This document shows positions 47,446-55,801 of a stretch of 58,263 bases of DNA, piece after piece (position 1 is the stretch's first letter; every line of letters begins with the position of its first letter). A program made the position numbers and the translations under genes. The DNA comes from Pseudonocardia sp. SCN 73-27 (GTDB lineage Bacteria > Actinomycetota > Actinomycetes > Mycobacteriales > Pseudonocardiaceae), in NCBI GenBank assembly GCA_001725415.1, contig MEGH01000025.1, forward strand, positions 1-58,263, written 5' to 3'. The notes under the pieces are model-generated. The model worked only from the letters and a program-made list of their open reading frames with translations. It did not search any database and had not been told where the DNA came from.

Positions 47446-48438
47446 TCACCCGGGGGCTCGTTCGTCGTGCGGCGCCGGCACCTCGCCCGGGACCGGGCCG
47501 ACGACCGGCGGCGGGTCCACCGCGGCGACCGCGGTCGGCTCCGACCGGGTCAGCACGATGCCGAGCAGGATCAACACCCCGCCCGCCAGCTGCCACAGCC
47601 CGGGCAGCTCGCCCAGGAGCGCCCACGACGCGATCGTCGAGACCACGACCTCCAGCAGCGCGACCAGCGACCCCCGCGCGGCCCCGATGCGCTCGATGGC
47701 CGCGACGCCCGTGAGGTAGGCGACGACCGTCGACACCAGGACGAGCAGCGCCGCCGCGACCGGCCACCCGACATCGGCGCCCGCCAGCAGTACCGGCCCC
47801 TCCGTGGGCGCGGTCACGAGGATCGGCAGCACCCCGACCAGCCCGAGCACCACGACGACGGCCGTCCCGATCGTCATGCCGACACCGGCCAGCACCGTCG
47901 GCGGGGTCTCGGTCGCCCGGTCGGCCAGCAGGAAGTACGACGCCTGGCACGCCGCAGCGGCGAGCCCCCACGCGATACCCGCCGGGTCGAGCGCGCCGCC
48001 CGACCACACCTGCACGACCAGCAGCAGGCCGACGATCGCGACCAGTCCGCCCAGGATCGTCCGCTTCCCCGGCGGCTGCCGGCGCACCAGCCACACCCAG
48101 GCGATCACCAGGACCGGACCCAGGTACTCCAGCAGCAGCGCGACGCTCACCGGCAGGTAGCGGATGGCGTTGAAGAACGCGACCTGCACGCCCGCGACCG
48201 CGAGCGCGCCGTAGACGACCAGCGCCGGCCCGTCGGCGCGCAACGCCCGCACGACCCCTGGGCGGGTCACCGCGAGCAGCACCAGCAGCACGGCCGCCGC
48301 GCCGCCGATGCGCACCAGCACCGCGCCCGCCGACGACCAGCCCGCGTCGATCAGGGACTTGGCGAACGGCCCGGACAGGCCGAACGCCGTCGCGGAGACG
48401 ACGGCGAAGCCCAGCCCGGAGGAGGTGCGGGTGTTCAC
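47446..48438 (-). CDS. EamA-family (DMT) exporter, copy 2
   Basis: 330 residues from GTG 48438 (ATG 48483 is a longer alternative). Ten-helix DMT protein: LIDAGWSSAGAVLVRIGGAA, VALLLEYLGPVLVIAWVW and IGAARGSLVALLEVVVSTI are nearly the same as in copy 1, so the two arose by duplication. Its C-tail is Pro/Val-rich (VDPPPVVGPVPGEVPAPHD). First gene of the EamA-RidA-EamA unit. Confidence 0.87.
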   Translation of the reverse strand: MNTRTSSGLGFAVVSATAFGLSGPFAKSLIDAGWSSAGAVLVRIGGAAAVLLVLLAVTRPGVVRALRADGPALVVYGALAVAGVQVAFFNAIRYLPVSVALLLEYLGPVLVIAWVWLVRRQPPGKRTILGGLVAIVGLLLVVQVWSGGALDPAGIAWGLAAAACQASYFLLADRATETPPTVLAGVGMTIGTAVVVVLGLVGVLPILVTAPTEGPVLLAGADVGWPVAAALLVLVSTVVAYLTGVAAIERIGAARGSLVALLEVVVSTIASWALLGELPGLWQLAGGVLILLGIVLTRSEPTAVAAVDPPPVVGPVPGEVPAPHDERAPG

Positions 48439-48514
48439 GTGTTCGATGCGGCGAGGATCGTCATGACCCGACGAGCCTGCCATCCGGGGCCGACAGACGT
48501 CCGTCGGACAGGAC

Positions 48515-48616
48515 GGACGTCTCAGCGCCGGACGTCTCAGCGCCGGACGTCCCGGCGCCGGACGTCCCGGCGCCGGACGTCCCGGCGCCGACGTCCCGGC
48601 GTCGGGTGTCTCAGCG
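48515..48616. repeat. 15-bp minisatellite
   Basis: Seven units of GGACGTCTCAGCGCC or GGACGTCCCGGCGCC; the first five are exact in length (48515, 48530, 48545, 48560, 48575), then one of 14 bp and one diverged unit running into the last codons of the TrmO gene. No spacer sequences, so not CRISPR. Confidence 0.85.
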
Positions 48617-49072
48617 CTCGTCGCTGAGGACGGGCTTGATGTCGAGGACCGGGGTGCCGTCGACGGCTTCGAGGTCGCGGACGCGGATGCGGCCGGGTTC
48701 GGCGGCGGTGATCGTGACGCGGTGCAGGCCGACGGGGTTGGGGCGGTCGGCGGAGCGGGTGGCGAAGACGCCGCGCAGGGGCGCGGCGGGGTCGTCGCGG
48801 GGGTGGACGACGAGCGTGTCGCGGTCGGCGCGGTGCAGCCAGGTGAGCACCAGGACCTCGGCGCCGGCGGTGAGGTCGCGGGCGGCGTCGCGGTAGTCGT
48901 CGCCGAAGACGACCCAGGCCTCGGCGCCGCCCTCGTCGCCCTGTTTCGGCGCGACGCCGGGGTCGGTGAGCGGCGAGGAGACGCGCCCGATCACGACGAC
49001 GCGCGGGCCCTCGCCGAGGACGGTGTCGACGAGCGCGGGGGCGTCGTCGGGGGGCAGGGGGTCACCGGTCAT
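48611..49072 (-). CDS. TsaA-like tRNA t6A methyltransferase (TrmO family)
   Basis: 153 residues from ATG 49072. RGVFATRSADRPNPVGLHRV, then VRDLEAVDGTPVLDIKPVLS is the TrmO/UPF0066 core (SAM-binding loop). The enzyme N6-methylates t6A37 in tRNA-Thr. It is shorter than E. coli TrmO, missing the C-terminal domain, as usual in actinobacteria. Its 3' end runs into the minisatellite. Confidence 0.85.
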   Translation of the reverse strand: MTGDPLPPDDAPALVDTVLGEGPRVVVIGRVSSPLTDPGVAPKQGDEGGAEAWVVFGDDYRDAARDLTAGAEVLVLTWLHRADRDTLVVHPRDDPAAPLRGVFATRSADRPNPVGLHRVTITAAEPGRIRVRDLEAVDGTPVLDIKPVLSDER

Positions 49073-49181
49073 GAGGCGATGATGGAACAGGGCGCCGAGC
49101 AGCAGGTCGTCGCGGTGTCGGGATCGTGCAGGCGGAGTTGCGGGACTAACGTGCGGGTCCCGACGACGGCAGGAGGGCACG

Positions 49182-49589
49182 ATGACCTCGGTGAGCGTCC
49201 GCTACATCGTCGACGACGTCGACGCCGCGATCGGCTTCTACTGCGGGCACCTGGGGTTCACGGAGGTCATGCACCCGGCGCCGACGTTCGCCATGCTCGG
49301 CCGCGGCGACCTGCGGCTCGTCCTCAGCGCGCCTGGAGGCGGCTCGGGCGGCGGCCAGGCGATGCCGGACGGTCGCGTCCCCGCGCCGGGCGGCTGGAAC
49401 CGGTTCGCGCTGGAGGTGGACGATCTCGACGCCGTCGTCGGTGCGCTGCGGGCGGCGGGTGTGGCGTTCCGCAACGACGTCGTCGCCGGGGTCGGTGGTC
49501 GGCAGGTGCTGGTGGACGACCCGTCGGGCAACCCCGTGGAGCTGTTCGAGCCGGGCCGGCCGGAGGCACGGCTCGACTCTCCGGGCTGA
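49182..49589 (+). CDS. VOC-superfamily (glyoxalase/bleomycin-resistance-like) protein
   Basis: 135 residues in one paired beta-alpha-beta-beta-beta unit: VRYIVDDVDAAIGFYCGHLG and RFALEVDDLDAVVGALRAAG at the repeats, ending DDPSGNPVELFEP with the metal Glu. Substrate unknown. ATG preceded by AGGAGGGCACG. Confidence 0.88.
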   Translation: MTSVSVRYIVDDVDAAIGFYCGHLGFTEVMHPAPTFAMLGRGDLRLVLSAPGGGSGGGQAMPDGRVPAPGGWNRFALEVDDLDAVVGALRAAGVAFRNDVVAGVGGRQVLVDDPSGNPVELFEPGRPEARLDSPG

Positions 49590-49676
49590 GCGTCCTCGAT
49601 CGGATGGGTGTCGCGACACGCCACACGATCGAGGGTCCTGCGGTGACGCGCGTCGCGGCGACCTCGTTGAACCGTC

Positions 49677-49862
49677 ATGGGTGATCCGGAGGACATGCGG
49701 GGGAGCGTCGCCGGTGGCGAGCACATCCCGATCAACTCGAGGCCCGGCACGGGTGCGGCGGTCGATCTCGGCTGCCGCTGCCCCGTGCTGGTGAACGGGC
49801 CGGCGACGCCGTCGGCCGAGCTGCTCGTCGCGCCCGACTGCGGGATGCACGCCGCGGTGTGA
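49677..49862 (+). CDS. Small conserved-looking Cys protein
   Basis: 61 residues. SRPGTGAAVDLGCRCPVLVN plus a final APDCGMHAA. Small actinobacterial and phage proteins with GCxCPVxDN and a later CxxH are known to me as unnamed families; function none. Weak start context. Codon position bias supports coding only moderately. Confidence 0.5.
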   Translation: MGDPEDMRGSVAGGEHIPINSRPGTGAAVDLGCRCPVLVNGPATPSAELLVAPDCGMHAAV

Positions 49863-50089
49863 CATGTCGGCGCCGACGGGCAGGTCGCCGGGGCCGGTCG
49901 CGCAGACCCCCCGGCTGTCCGCCGGCCCCGGCGTGAGCCGATCCTCCCGACGACGTCGGGGCGCCGCGACCGAAGGCGGTCGACGGCTGCCCGACGGGTG
50001 GGCGAACCGCGGATGAACCTGCTGCGTCCGGGGTGCCGGTGGGCGAGCCCACACGGCGTCGTGGGCGGTGTGGTGTCCTGACCGTTCGG

Positions 50090-51421
50090 TCAGGTGCCCG
50101 ACGCGGCACGGGCCGGTGCGGCGACCTGCGGTCCGGTGTCGTGCCGGTCGGCCCGCAGCACCCGTGCGACGAACGCCGGCCGCAGCAGTGCCTGCGGCGG
50201 GTCGACCAGGCCGGTCACCTGGAGGAACGCATGGGCGACGACCGGGTCGTGCCCGGCGGCGCGCTGCACCCGGGCGACCCAGCGCCCGATGACGGCGGCG
50301 GCACGTCCCCGGTCCACGTCGACGCGCGGGTCGGCGGAGTCGGCGCCGACGGTGTTGTCCCAGCCTGCGGCGGTCGCCTGCAGCAGCCGTCGGTGGACGC
50401 GGCGCGGCTGCGGATCCGGGTCGTGGGCGAGGGTCCGGCGCAGCTCCTCGGCCTGCAGCGCGGCCATCGTCATCCCCTGGCCGTAGACGGGGTTCACCGC
50501 GCACAGCGCGTCGCCGACGAGGATCAGCCCGCGTGGCCCGTCGACCCTCTCGAGCCGGCGCCGCCGGTTGTCGGGGAACCGCATGGTGCGCAGCGGCCCG
50601 CACGGTTCGGCGCCGGCGAGGACCTCGGCGACGTCGGGGAACGGGAGCGTGGCGGCGTAGCGGTGGAATCCGTCGGGATCGGTGGGGGCGCTCTCGCCGA
50701 GCGTGCCGCCGAGCCCGACGACGTACTCGCCGCCCTCGACCGGGAACACGGCGCCGCTGCGGCTGTTGCCCGGCACGCCCGACATGAGGACGACCTGGTC
50801 ACCGTCCATGGCGTCGTCGCGGAGCCGGAACCTCCCGCAGGTGTAGGCGACGTCGACGCGCACCGAGTCCACCGGCGGCTCCGGGAACCCCAGCGCCCGC
50901 AGCCACACGTCTGCCCGGGAGTTGCGGCCGGAGGCGTCGACGACCAGGTCGGCGGTGATCGTCCGGCCGGCGTCCACCTCGACGCCCGTGACACGCCCGT
51001 CCTCGGCGACCAGGCCGAGCACCGCGCAGCGCTCGACGATCGTCACCGCGGGCAGCGCACGGACCGCCGCGCGGACGTGCGCCTCCAGCAGGGGCCGGCT
51101 CGACAGCAACGACGCGCCCTCGGTGACGCGGGCGAACCGGACCCCGGCCAGGAGGAACCGGAACCGCTCGACGGGGCCTTCCATCGCGCCGTCGCGCAGC
51201 AGACCGTCGACGAGGTCGGGGAACAGGTCGTCGAGGATCTGACGACCGCGGGGCAGTAGCGCGTGGGGGAAGGGGCCCTGCGGCACCCCGCGCCGGGGTT
51301 CGGCGCCGTCGGGGAGGGTGTCGCGGTCGAGAACGGTGACGTGGTCGAACGTCTCTGTCAGGACGCGGGCGGCGAGCAGCCCGGCCATCCCTGCTCCGAG
51401 GACGACGGCGTGTGCGGGCAT
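50090..51421 (-). CDS. FAD-dependent oxidoreductase (group A flavoprotein monooxygenase-like)
   Basis: 443 residues. ADP-binding GAGMAGLLAARVLT near the start, a DASGRNSRADVWL segment after the middle, and GLILVGDALCAVNPVYGQGM (GD motif) in the second half: the PHBH fold. The HALLPRGRQILDDLFP and GQGMTMAALQAEEL signatures match the actinobacterial family related to geranylgeranyl reductase and tryptophan halogenases. Aromatic or terpenoid substrates are possible; undefined. Confidence 0.87.
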   Translation of the reverse strand: MPAHAVVLGAGMAGLLAARVLTETFDHVTVLDRDTLPDGAEPRRGVPQGPFPHALLPRGRQILDDLFPDLVDGLLRDGAMEGPVERFRFLLAGVRFARVTEGASLLSSRPLLEAHVRAAVRALPAVTIVERCAVLGLVAEDGRVTGVEVDAGRTITADLVVDASGRNSRADVWLRALGFPEPPVDSVRVDVAYTCGRFRLRDDAMDGDQVVLMSGVPGNSRSGAVFPVEGGEYVVGLGGTLGESAPTDPDGFHRYAATLPFPDVAEVLAGAEPCGPLRTMRFPDNRRRRLERVDGPRGLILVGDALCAVNPVYGQGMTMAALQAEELRRTLAHDPDPQPRRVHRRLLQATAAGWDNTVGADSADPRVDVDRGRAAAVIGRWVARVQRAAGHDPVVAHAFLQVTGLVDPPQALLRPAFVARVLRADRHDTGPQVAAPARAASGT

Positions 51422-51492
51422 CGGGACCTCCGGTGTCGTGGGAGGCCGGACGGTGCCGTGGCGGGGTGCTCACCCACCAGACCGGGAACTGC

Positions 51493-53472
51493 TCATCTCC
51501 TGTCCACGGCCGCGAGCAGCTCGGCGACGCGGGCGGTCGCGGCGGCGAGGTGGCGCCGGTAGGTGGAGAACGGCAGGCCGAGGACGTCGGCGGCCTTCTC
51601 CTGGGTGCCTGCGGGACGGACGAAGGTGCGGTCGAGGACGCGGTGCAGGCGCGCGTCGCGGGGGTCGGCGCGCAGGGTGTCGATCGCGGCGAGCAGGGCG
51701 GCGCGGACGTCGTCGCCGGAGGCCCGGCCGGTCGTGGCCAGCGGGGACGCGGCGAGCCGGTCGGGGCGGTGCAGGTCGCGCAGGGCCGCACGGACGACCT
51801 CGGCGTCGGCCGGCTCCGGGGGCGGGGCGGGTGCAGGGCCGCCGACGACGTCGCTGAAGGTGTTCGACGGCCGGGTGCGGACGTCGAGGGCGTAGGTGGC
51901 GGTCCCGCGGTCGCCCTGGACGGTGTCGAGCTCGGGGACACGGACGAACCCGATGATCTCCAGGAGCGGGCCGTTGAAGGTGGGGTCGGCGGTGATGGCC
52001 ATGTCGAACGCCAGGCAGGGCCGCGTGACGGCCTCACGGATCGTCCGGACCGACACGACGTCCTGCATCGGCGACCGGCGTTCGGCGTGTTCGCGGTGGG
52101 CGAGGAAACGCACCGCGGTGAGCTCGTGGTCGGGGCGCAGACCCTGGGCGCGCGCCCAGTCGCGGGCCCGGGCGGCGAGAGGGTCGGCGCGCAGGACCTG
52201 CGGGCTCGCGTCGTGCAGGGAGACCGACACCATCGCCCCGTCGACGCGCCCGCGGTCGCCGATGACGACCACGCCGCCGGGCTGTTCGTCGACCCACGCC
52301 AGCACGGCCCCGGCGGCCTCGGTGCCGACGTGCCCGGCGACGATCTCGCGCAGTGCGGGGAGCTCGTCGGGTTCGACGGGGCGCGCTCTGACCAGCCCGA
52401 ACGTCGACCAGTCGTACCAGGTGGCCATGCGCGGGTTGTGCCGGAACTCGAAGAGGAGGTCGAGCATCGCCTGTTCGCGGGCGCCCGCGGAGGCCGACCG
52501 GACGCGCGCCACGGTCCAGTCGCGCAGCCGTTGGTACAGGGACTCGGCGGCGACGGGGTCGCGCCAGCGCAGGTCGGCGACGAGGACGTCGCGGACGAGG
52601 TCGTGCGGGACGAGCCCGCGGTCGCCGGTCTCGACCCACGAGCGGGTGCGCAGCCAGTCGAACAGTTCGCCGGGGTCGGGGCCGTCGTCGGTGGGGACGA
52701 CGTCGCGCAGCAGCGCCTCGGTGGTGGTGCGGGCGGAGGCGCACACCCGCAGCGCGTCGAGGTGCCGCGGTGTGGGGGCGGCGTCGACGAGGCGGGGGAC
52801 GAGCGTCTCGAGCAGGGCGGGCCCGACGACGCCGCCGTTCCCGGGTCCGGCGGCCAGTTCGGCCGCGACGGTGAGGGCCAGCGGATGACCGCGGGCCAGC
52901 GCCAGCACCTCGGCACGGATCCCCGGAGGGAGGTCGGCCGCGGCGAGCAGGTCGGCGGCCTCGCCGGCATCGAGCGCGCCGAGCCCGACGACCCGCGACA
53001 GCGCCCGCCAGGCCGGGTCGTCCAGCCAGCCGCGCGTCGGCGGTTCCCGGCCCGCGAGGACGGTCAGCGCGTCACCGGGCAGAGCGGGGACGAGCTCCTC
53101 GCGCACCCAGCCGTCGAGCGGGCCGAGGAGTTCGTAGGCGTCGACGAGCAGGACCGGCCGGCCGTCGACGGGTGCGAGGGCGGCGTCGCGGATCGCACGC
53201 GGGTCCGGGGTGTCGCGGCCGTCGACGCGGACGACGGTGGCCTCCGCGGCGCGGGCGAGGTCGCCGTACATGCGCAGCAGCGCGCTCTTGCCGATCCCGC
53301 CGGGCCCGTGGACGTGCAGCACCGCGAACGGCGGTTCGACGCCGGCGGGCAGCTCGACGGCCTGCCGGAACAGCTCCAGCTCGCGGTGCCTGCCGATGAA
53401 CGCGCCACGTCGTGCGGCGGCCACCCGACCGGCGACCGTCGCCGGGCCTGCGGTGGCACGCCGTTCCGGCAC
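51493..53472 (-). CDS. Large STAND-type ATPase regulator
   Basis: 659 residues from GTG 53472. NTPase domain at about 20-200: Walker A HGPGGIGKSALLRMYGD, Walker B RPVLLVDAYELL. Middle (about 200-450) helical winged-helix/TPR-like, and a C-terminal segment of about 80 residues with QEKAADVLGLPFSTYRRHL, a sigma-4-like helix-turn-helix. It looks like a signal-transducing ATPase with DNA binding at the end; its trigger is unknown. Upstream frame continues without a good start. Divergent from the Asp/Cys-rich gene. Confidence 0.78.
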   Translation of the reverse strand: MPERRATAGPATVAGRVAAARRGAFIGRHRELELFRQAVELPAGVEPPFAVLHVHGPGGIGKSALLRMYGDLARAAEATVVRVDGRDTPDPRAIRDAALAPVDGRPVLLVDAYELLGPLDGWVREELVPALPGDALTVLAGREPPTRGWLDDPAWRALSRVVGLGALDAGEAADLLAAADLPPGIRAEVLALARGHPLALTVAAELAAGPGNGGVVGPALLETLVPRLVDAAPTPRHLDALRVCASARTTTEALLRDVVPTDDGPDPGELFDWLRTRSWVETGDRGLVPHDLVRDVLVADLRWRDPVAAESLYQRLRDWTVARVRSASAGAREQAMLDLLFEFRHNPRMATWYDWSTFGLVRARPVEPDELPALREIVAGHVGTEAAGAVLAWVDEQPGGVVVIGDRGRVDGAMVSVSLHDASPQVLRADPLAARARDWARAQGLRPDHELTAVRFLAHREHAERRSPMQDVVSVRTIREAVTRPCLAFDMAITADPTFNGPLLEIIGFVRVPELDTVQGDRGTATYALDVRTRPSNTFSDVVGGPAPAPPPEPADAEVVRAALRDLHRPDRLAASPLATTGRASGDDVRAALLAAIDTLRADPRDARLHRVLDRTFVRPAGTQEKAADVLGLPFSTYRRHLAAATARVAELLAAVDRR

Positions 53473-53687
53473 CGGTCGGACGGTAACGGTGCGCTCGGAT
53501 GCCGTGTAGAGCCGAACGGGCCGACGCGTCCGGGGGTGGGGTTCGCCCCCGGCTGCGGACGGGGGAGCGCTCCTCAGGGGTGGGGGGCCGGCACGGTCGT
53601 CCTGACCTGCACAAACGGGCAAAGTTCTTCTCGACGGAGCAACAGCCCGGACCACGGGAAAGACCCGAGACGGAAACGAGGCCCGAA

Positions 53688-53927
53688 ATGTTCAAGAGCC
53701 AGTGTCACAGCAGCAGCAAGTGGGACCGCGACGACAGCGACTGGGGCGGCTACGGCGGCGGCTACAAGGACAAGAACTGCTGGGAGCCCCGTGAGAAGTA
53801 CGAGGAGTGCTACGACAAGAAGAACGACTGCGACGACTACGACAAGTGGGACTGCGACGACAAGTACTCGAAGTGCGACGACGACAAGTACGGCTGCGAC
53901 GACAACTACGACTACTCCAACAGTTGA
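53688..53927 (+). CDS. Asp/Cys/Tyr/Lys-rich small protein
   Basis: 79 residues, no known family. After a Gly/Trp/Tyr-rich start (WGGYGGGYKDK) comes an Asp-Lys-Tyr-Cys-rich region of about 40 residues. Cysteines at 6, 31, 41, 48, 56, 63, 70; from 41 on their spacing is 7, 8, 7, 7. 19 Asp, 11 Lys, 9 Tyr. Such repeats could bind metal ions or crosslink. No signal peptide. Clear stop, then a strong hairpin at 53946. Upstream, 215 bp of leader separate it from the ATPase regulator. Confidence 0.7.
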   Translation: MFKSQCHSSSKWDRDDSDWGGYGGGYKDKNCWEPREKYEECYDKKNDCDDYDKWDCDDKYSKCDDDKYGCDDNYDYSNS

Positions 53928-53945
53928 GCGACTCGCAGTGACCGG

Positions 53946-53981
53946 GAGCGCGTACGGGCGGTGATGCGCCGGTACGCGCTC
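53946..53981 (+). terminator. Terminator hairpin of the Asp/Cys-rich gene
   Basis: GAGCGCGTAC and GTACGCGCTC with inner GGCG/CGCC, separated by one G-G mismatch; loop GTGATG. Followed by TCGTGC. Confidence 0.75.
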
Positions 53982-54042
53982 TCGTGCATTCGGGGGGTCG
54001 TCTCTGCACGCGCACGACCCGATCGGGTTATTGTTCGAACCG

Positions 54043-55047
54043 ATGGCCACGGGATCGCACGGTGGCGCGTCACTGCAGGTGGCGCTGCCTCTGCAGCCGA
54101 CCCGGAGCTTCGACACGGCGTGTACACGCGTGATCGACTATCTGTGCGCGGCGATCCCGATGGGTGCGTGGGCCGTCACGCGAGTTGTCGATGGCCGACA
54201 GCTGATTCTCACTGTGCGTGGCGAGTCCTACGAGGTCGGCGACGGGACCTCGCTGCCCTTCAGCGACTCGATGTGCCGCGTGATGGTCGCGGGTGAGGCG
54301 CCGCGGATCGCACCTGACGTCTCCGGCGTCCCGGCCTACGCGCGCATCGCGGGCGCGCTCCCCTTCGACGTCAACGCCTACGTCGGCACCCCGATCGTCT
54401 GGCCCGACGGGTCGCTGTTCGGGACGGTCTGCGGCTTCGACCCGGCGACGAAGCCCGACGGTCTGCGCGCCCACATGCCGCTGCTCGACCTGTTGTCGAG
54501 CCTGCTGTCGTCGGTCCTGGAGGCCGACCTGGGCGCGACGTCGGCGGCGCGGGCCGCGGAGATCGCCCGGCGCGAGGCCGACGTCGACCCGCTCACGGGC
54601 CTGCTCAACCGGCGCGGCTGGAACCGATTCCTCACGCAGGAGGAGCACCGCTTCCGCCGGTTCGGAGACTCGGCGAGCGTTCTCGTCATGGACCTCGACA
54701 ACCTCAAGGCCGTCAACGACACGTGGGGCCACGAGGCGGGCGACGCGTACATCCTGCGGGCGGCGCGGGCGCTGGCGTCGACGGTCCGCTCGGGAGACGT
54801 CCTGGCCCGGCTCGGGGGCGACGAGTTCGGCGTCATCGCGGTCGGCTGCACGCCCGAGCAGGGCGCCGAGCTGGTGGTACGGGCCTCGCGCGCCTTGTCC
54901 GACGCGGGGGTGTCCGGCTCGTTCGGGCATGCGCCCTACAGCATCGTCGCCGGCTTCCCCGGCACGTGGCGCGCCGCCGACGAGGCCATGTACGAGCAGA
55001 AACGTCGCCGCCGCGGCGGACCGCCGCGTCCGCACCGGCGCGTCTGA
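54043..55047 (+). CDS. GAF-GGDEF diguanylate cyclase
   Basis: 334 residues from ATG 54043. Sensor GAF domain at about 20-160 (VDGRQLILTVRGESYEVGDG; FDVNAYVGTPIVWPDGSLFG). GGDEF domain at about 180-320: DPLTGLLNRRGWNRFL, the active motif LARLGGDEFGVIAV, and I-site RSGD five residues upstream, so product inhibition by c-di-GMP is expected. Cytoplasmic sensor. No c-di-GMP effector is nearby. Confidence 0.93.
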   Translation: MATGSHGGASLQVALPLQPTRSFDTACTRVIDYLCAAIPMGAWAVTRVVDGRQLILTVRGESYEVGDGTSLPFSDSMCRVMVAGEAPRIAPDVSGVPAYARIAGALPFDVNAYVGTPIVWPDGSLFGTVCGFDPATKPDGLRAHMPLLDLLSSLLSSVLEADLGATSAARAAEIARREADVDPLTGLLNRRGWNRFLTQEEHRFRRFGDSASVLVMDLDNLKAVNDTWGHEAGDAYILRAARALASTVRSGDVLARLGGDEFGVIAVGCTPEQGAELVVRASRALSDAGVSGSFGHAPYSIVAGFPGTWRAADEAMYEQKRRRRGGPPRPHRRV

Positions 55048-55051
55048 GACG

Positions 55052-55738
55052 TCAGATCGACGCCTTGCGGGCAGCCGCGTGCACGGACGGGACCACAGGG
55101 CTGAGCCGCAGTGCCCGACGCACCCGGGTCACCGCGTCGCGCGAGCCGTCGAGGTCGACGAGCCCGTCCCGGGCGGCGGCCGACAGCCCGATCCGGCCCT
55201 CCCAGATCTGGTAGAGCACGCCGAGCGGCGACCGCAGGGTCACGTCGACGTCGTGCCCGGGGTCGGTCAGGCACAGCGACACGTCCTGCGGCTCGACGAC
55301 GAACCAGAAGCGGCGACGACGTGCGTCGGGCATGTCCACGTGCAGCACCGCGCGCCGGCCGTCGAACGGGGCAGGGTCGATGCCCGCGCGGATCCACCAC
55401 ATCAGCACCATCGGGTCGAGCTCGTCGGGCCGCGGCTCCCCGAACGCCCAACGGGCACCCCACTCGGCCAGCCCGAACACGACGGGCCGCAGGTCCTCGC
55501 ACGCGGGTGTCGGCGTGTAGGCGCCGTCGGTGTGGACGACGAGCCCGTGCCGCTGCAGCTGGTCGAGCCGCTTGGACAGCAGGCCGCGTGACATTCCCGG
55601 CAGCCCGCGGGCCAGCTCGTTGAACCGGGTCGCGCCGACGAGGAGGTCGCGGATCACCAGGAGCGTCCACCGATCGCCGAGGACCTCCAGCGACCGGGTG
55701 ATCGGGCAGTACTGACCGTACCGGGACACACGGAACAT
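55052..55738 (-). CDS. HxlR-family regulator with extra C-terminal domain
   Basis: 228 residues. N-terminal winged helix of HxlR type: YCPITRSLEVLGDRWTLLV, then LARGLPGMSRGLLSKRLDQL. C-terminal 110 residues are an SCP2-like domain (FWFVVEPQDVSLCLTDPG). Stops 4 bp after the GGDEF gene ends. Divergent to the acyl-CoA dehydrogenase-like gene, which it likely controls. Confidence 0.9.
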   Translation of the reverse strand: MFRVSRYGQYCPITRSLEVLGDRWTLLVIRDLLVGATRFNELARGLPGMSRGLLSKRLDQLQRHGLVVHTDGAYTPTPACEDLRPVVFGLAEWGARWAFGEPRPDELDPMVLMWWIRAGIDPAPFDGRRAVLHVDMPDARRRRFWFVVEPQDVSLCLTDPGHDVDVTLRSPLGVLYQIWEGRIGLSAAARDGLVDLDGSRDAVTRVRRALRLSPVVPSVHAAARKASI

Positions 55739-55801
55739 GCTCCTCCGACCGGTACAGATTGGGAACTATCGACGTCGTCCGATCCGCCGGACGCTCACGC
55801 C

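Noticed and set aside
48515-48616. CRISPR array
   Set aside because: Units are 15 bp and contiguous with no unique spacers.
49863-50089. RNA gene in the 227-bp gap before the FAD oxidoreductase
   Set aside because: No tRNA-like cloverleaf or clear stem-promoter pattern; only scattered GC-rich sequence.
54033-54040. GTTCGAAC before the GGDEF gene as a LexA box
   Set aside because: Half sites are in the wrong order and directly joined; SOS boxes need CGAAC-N4-GTTCG.
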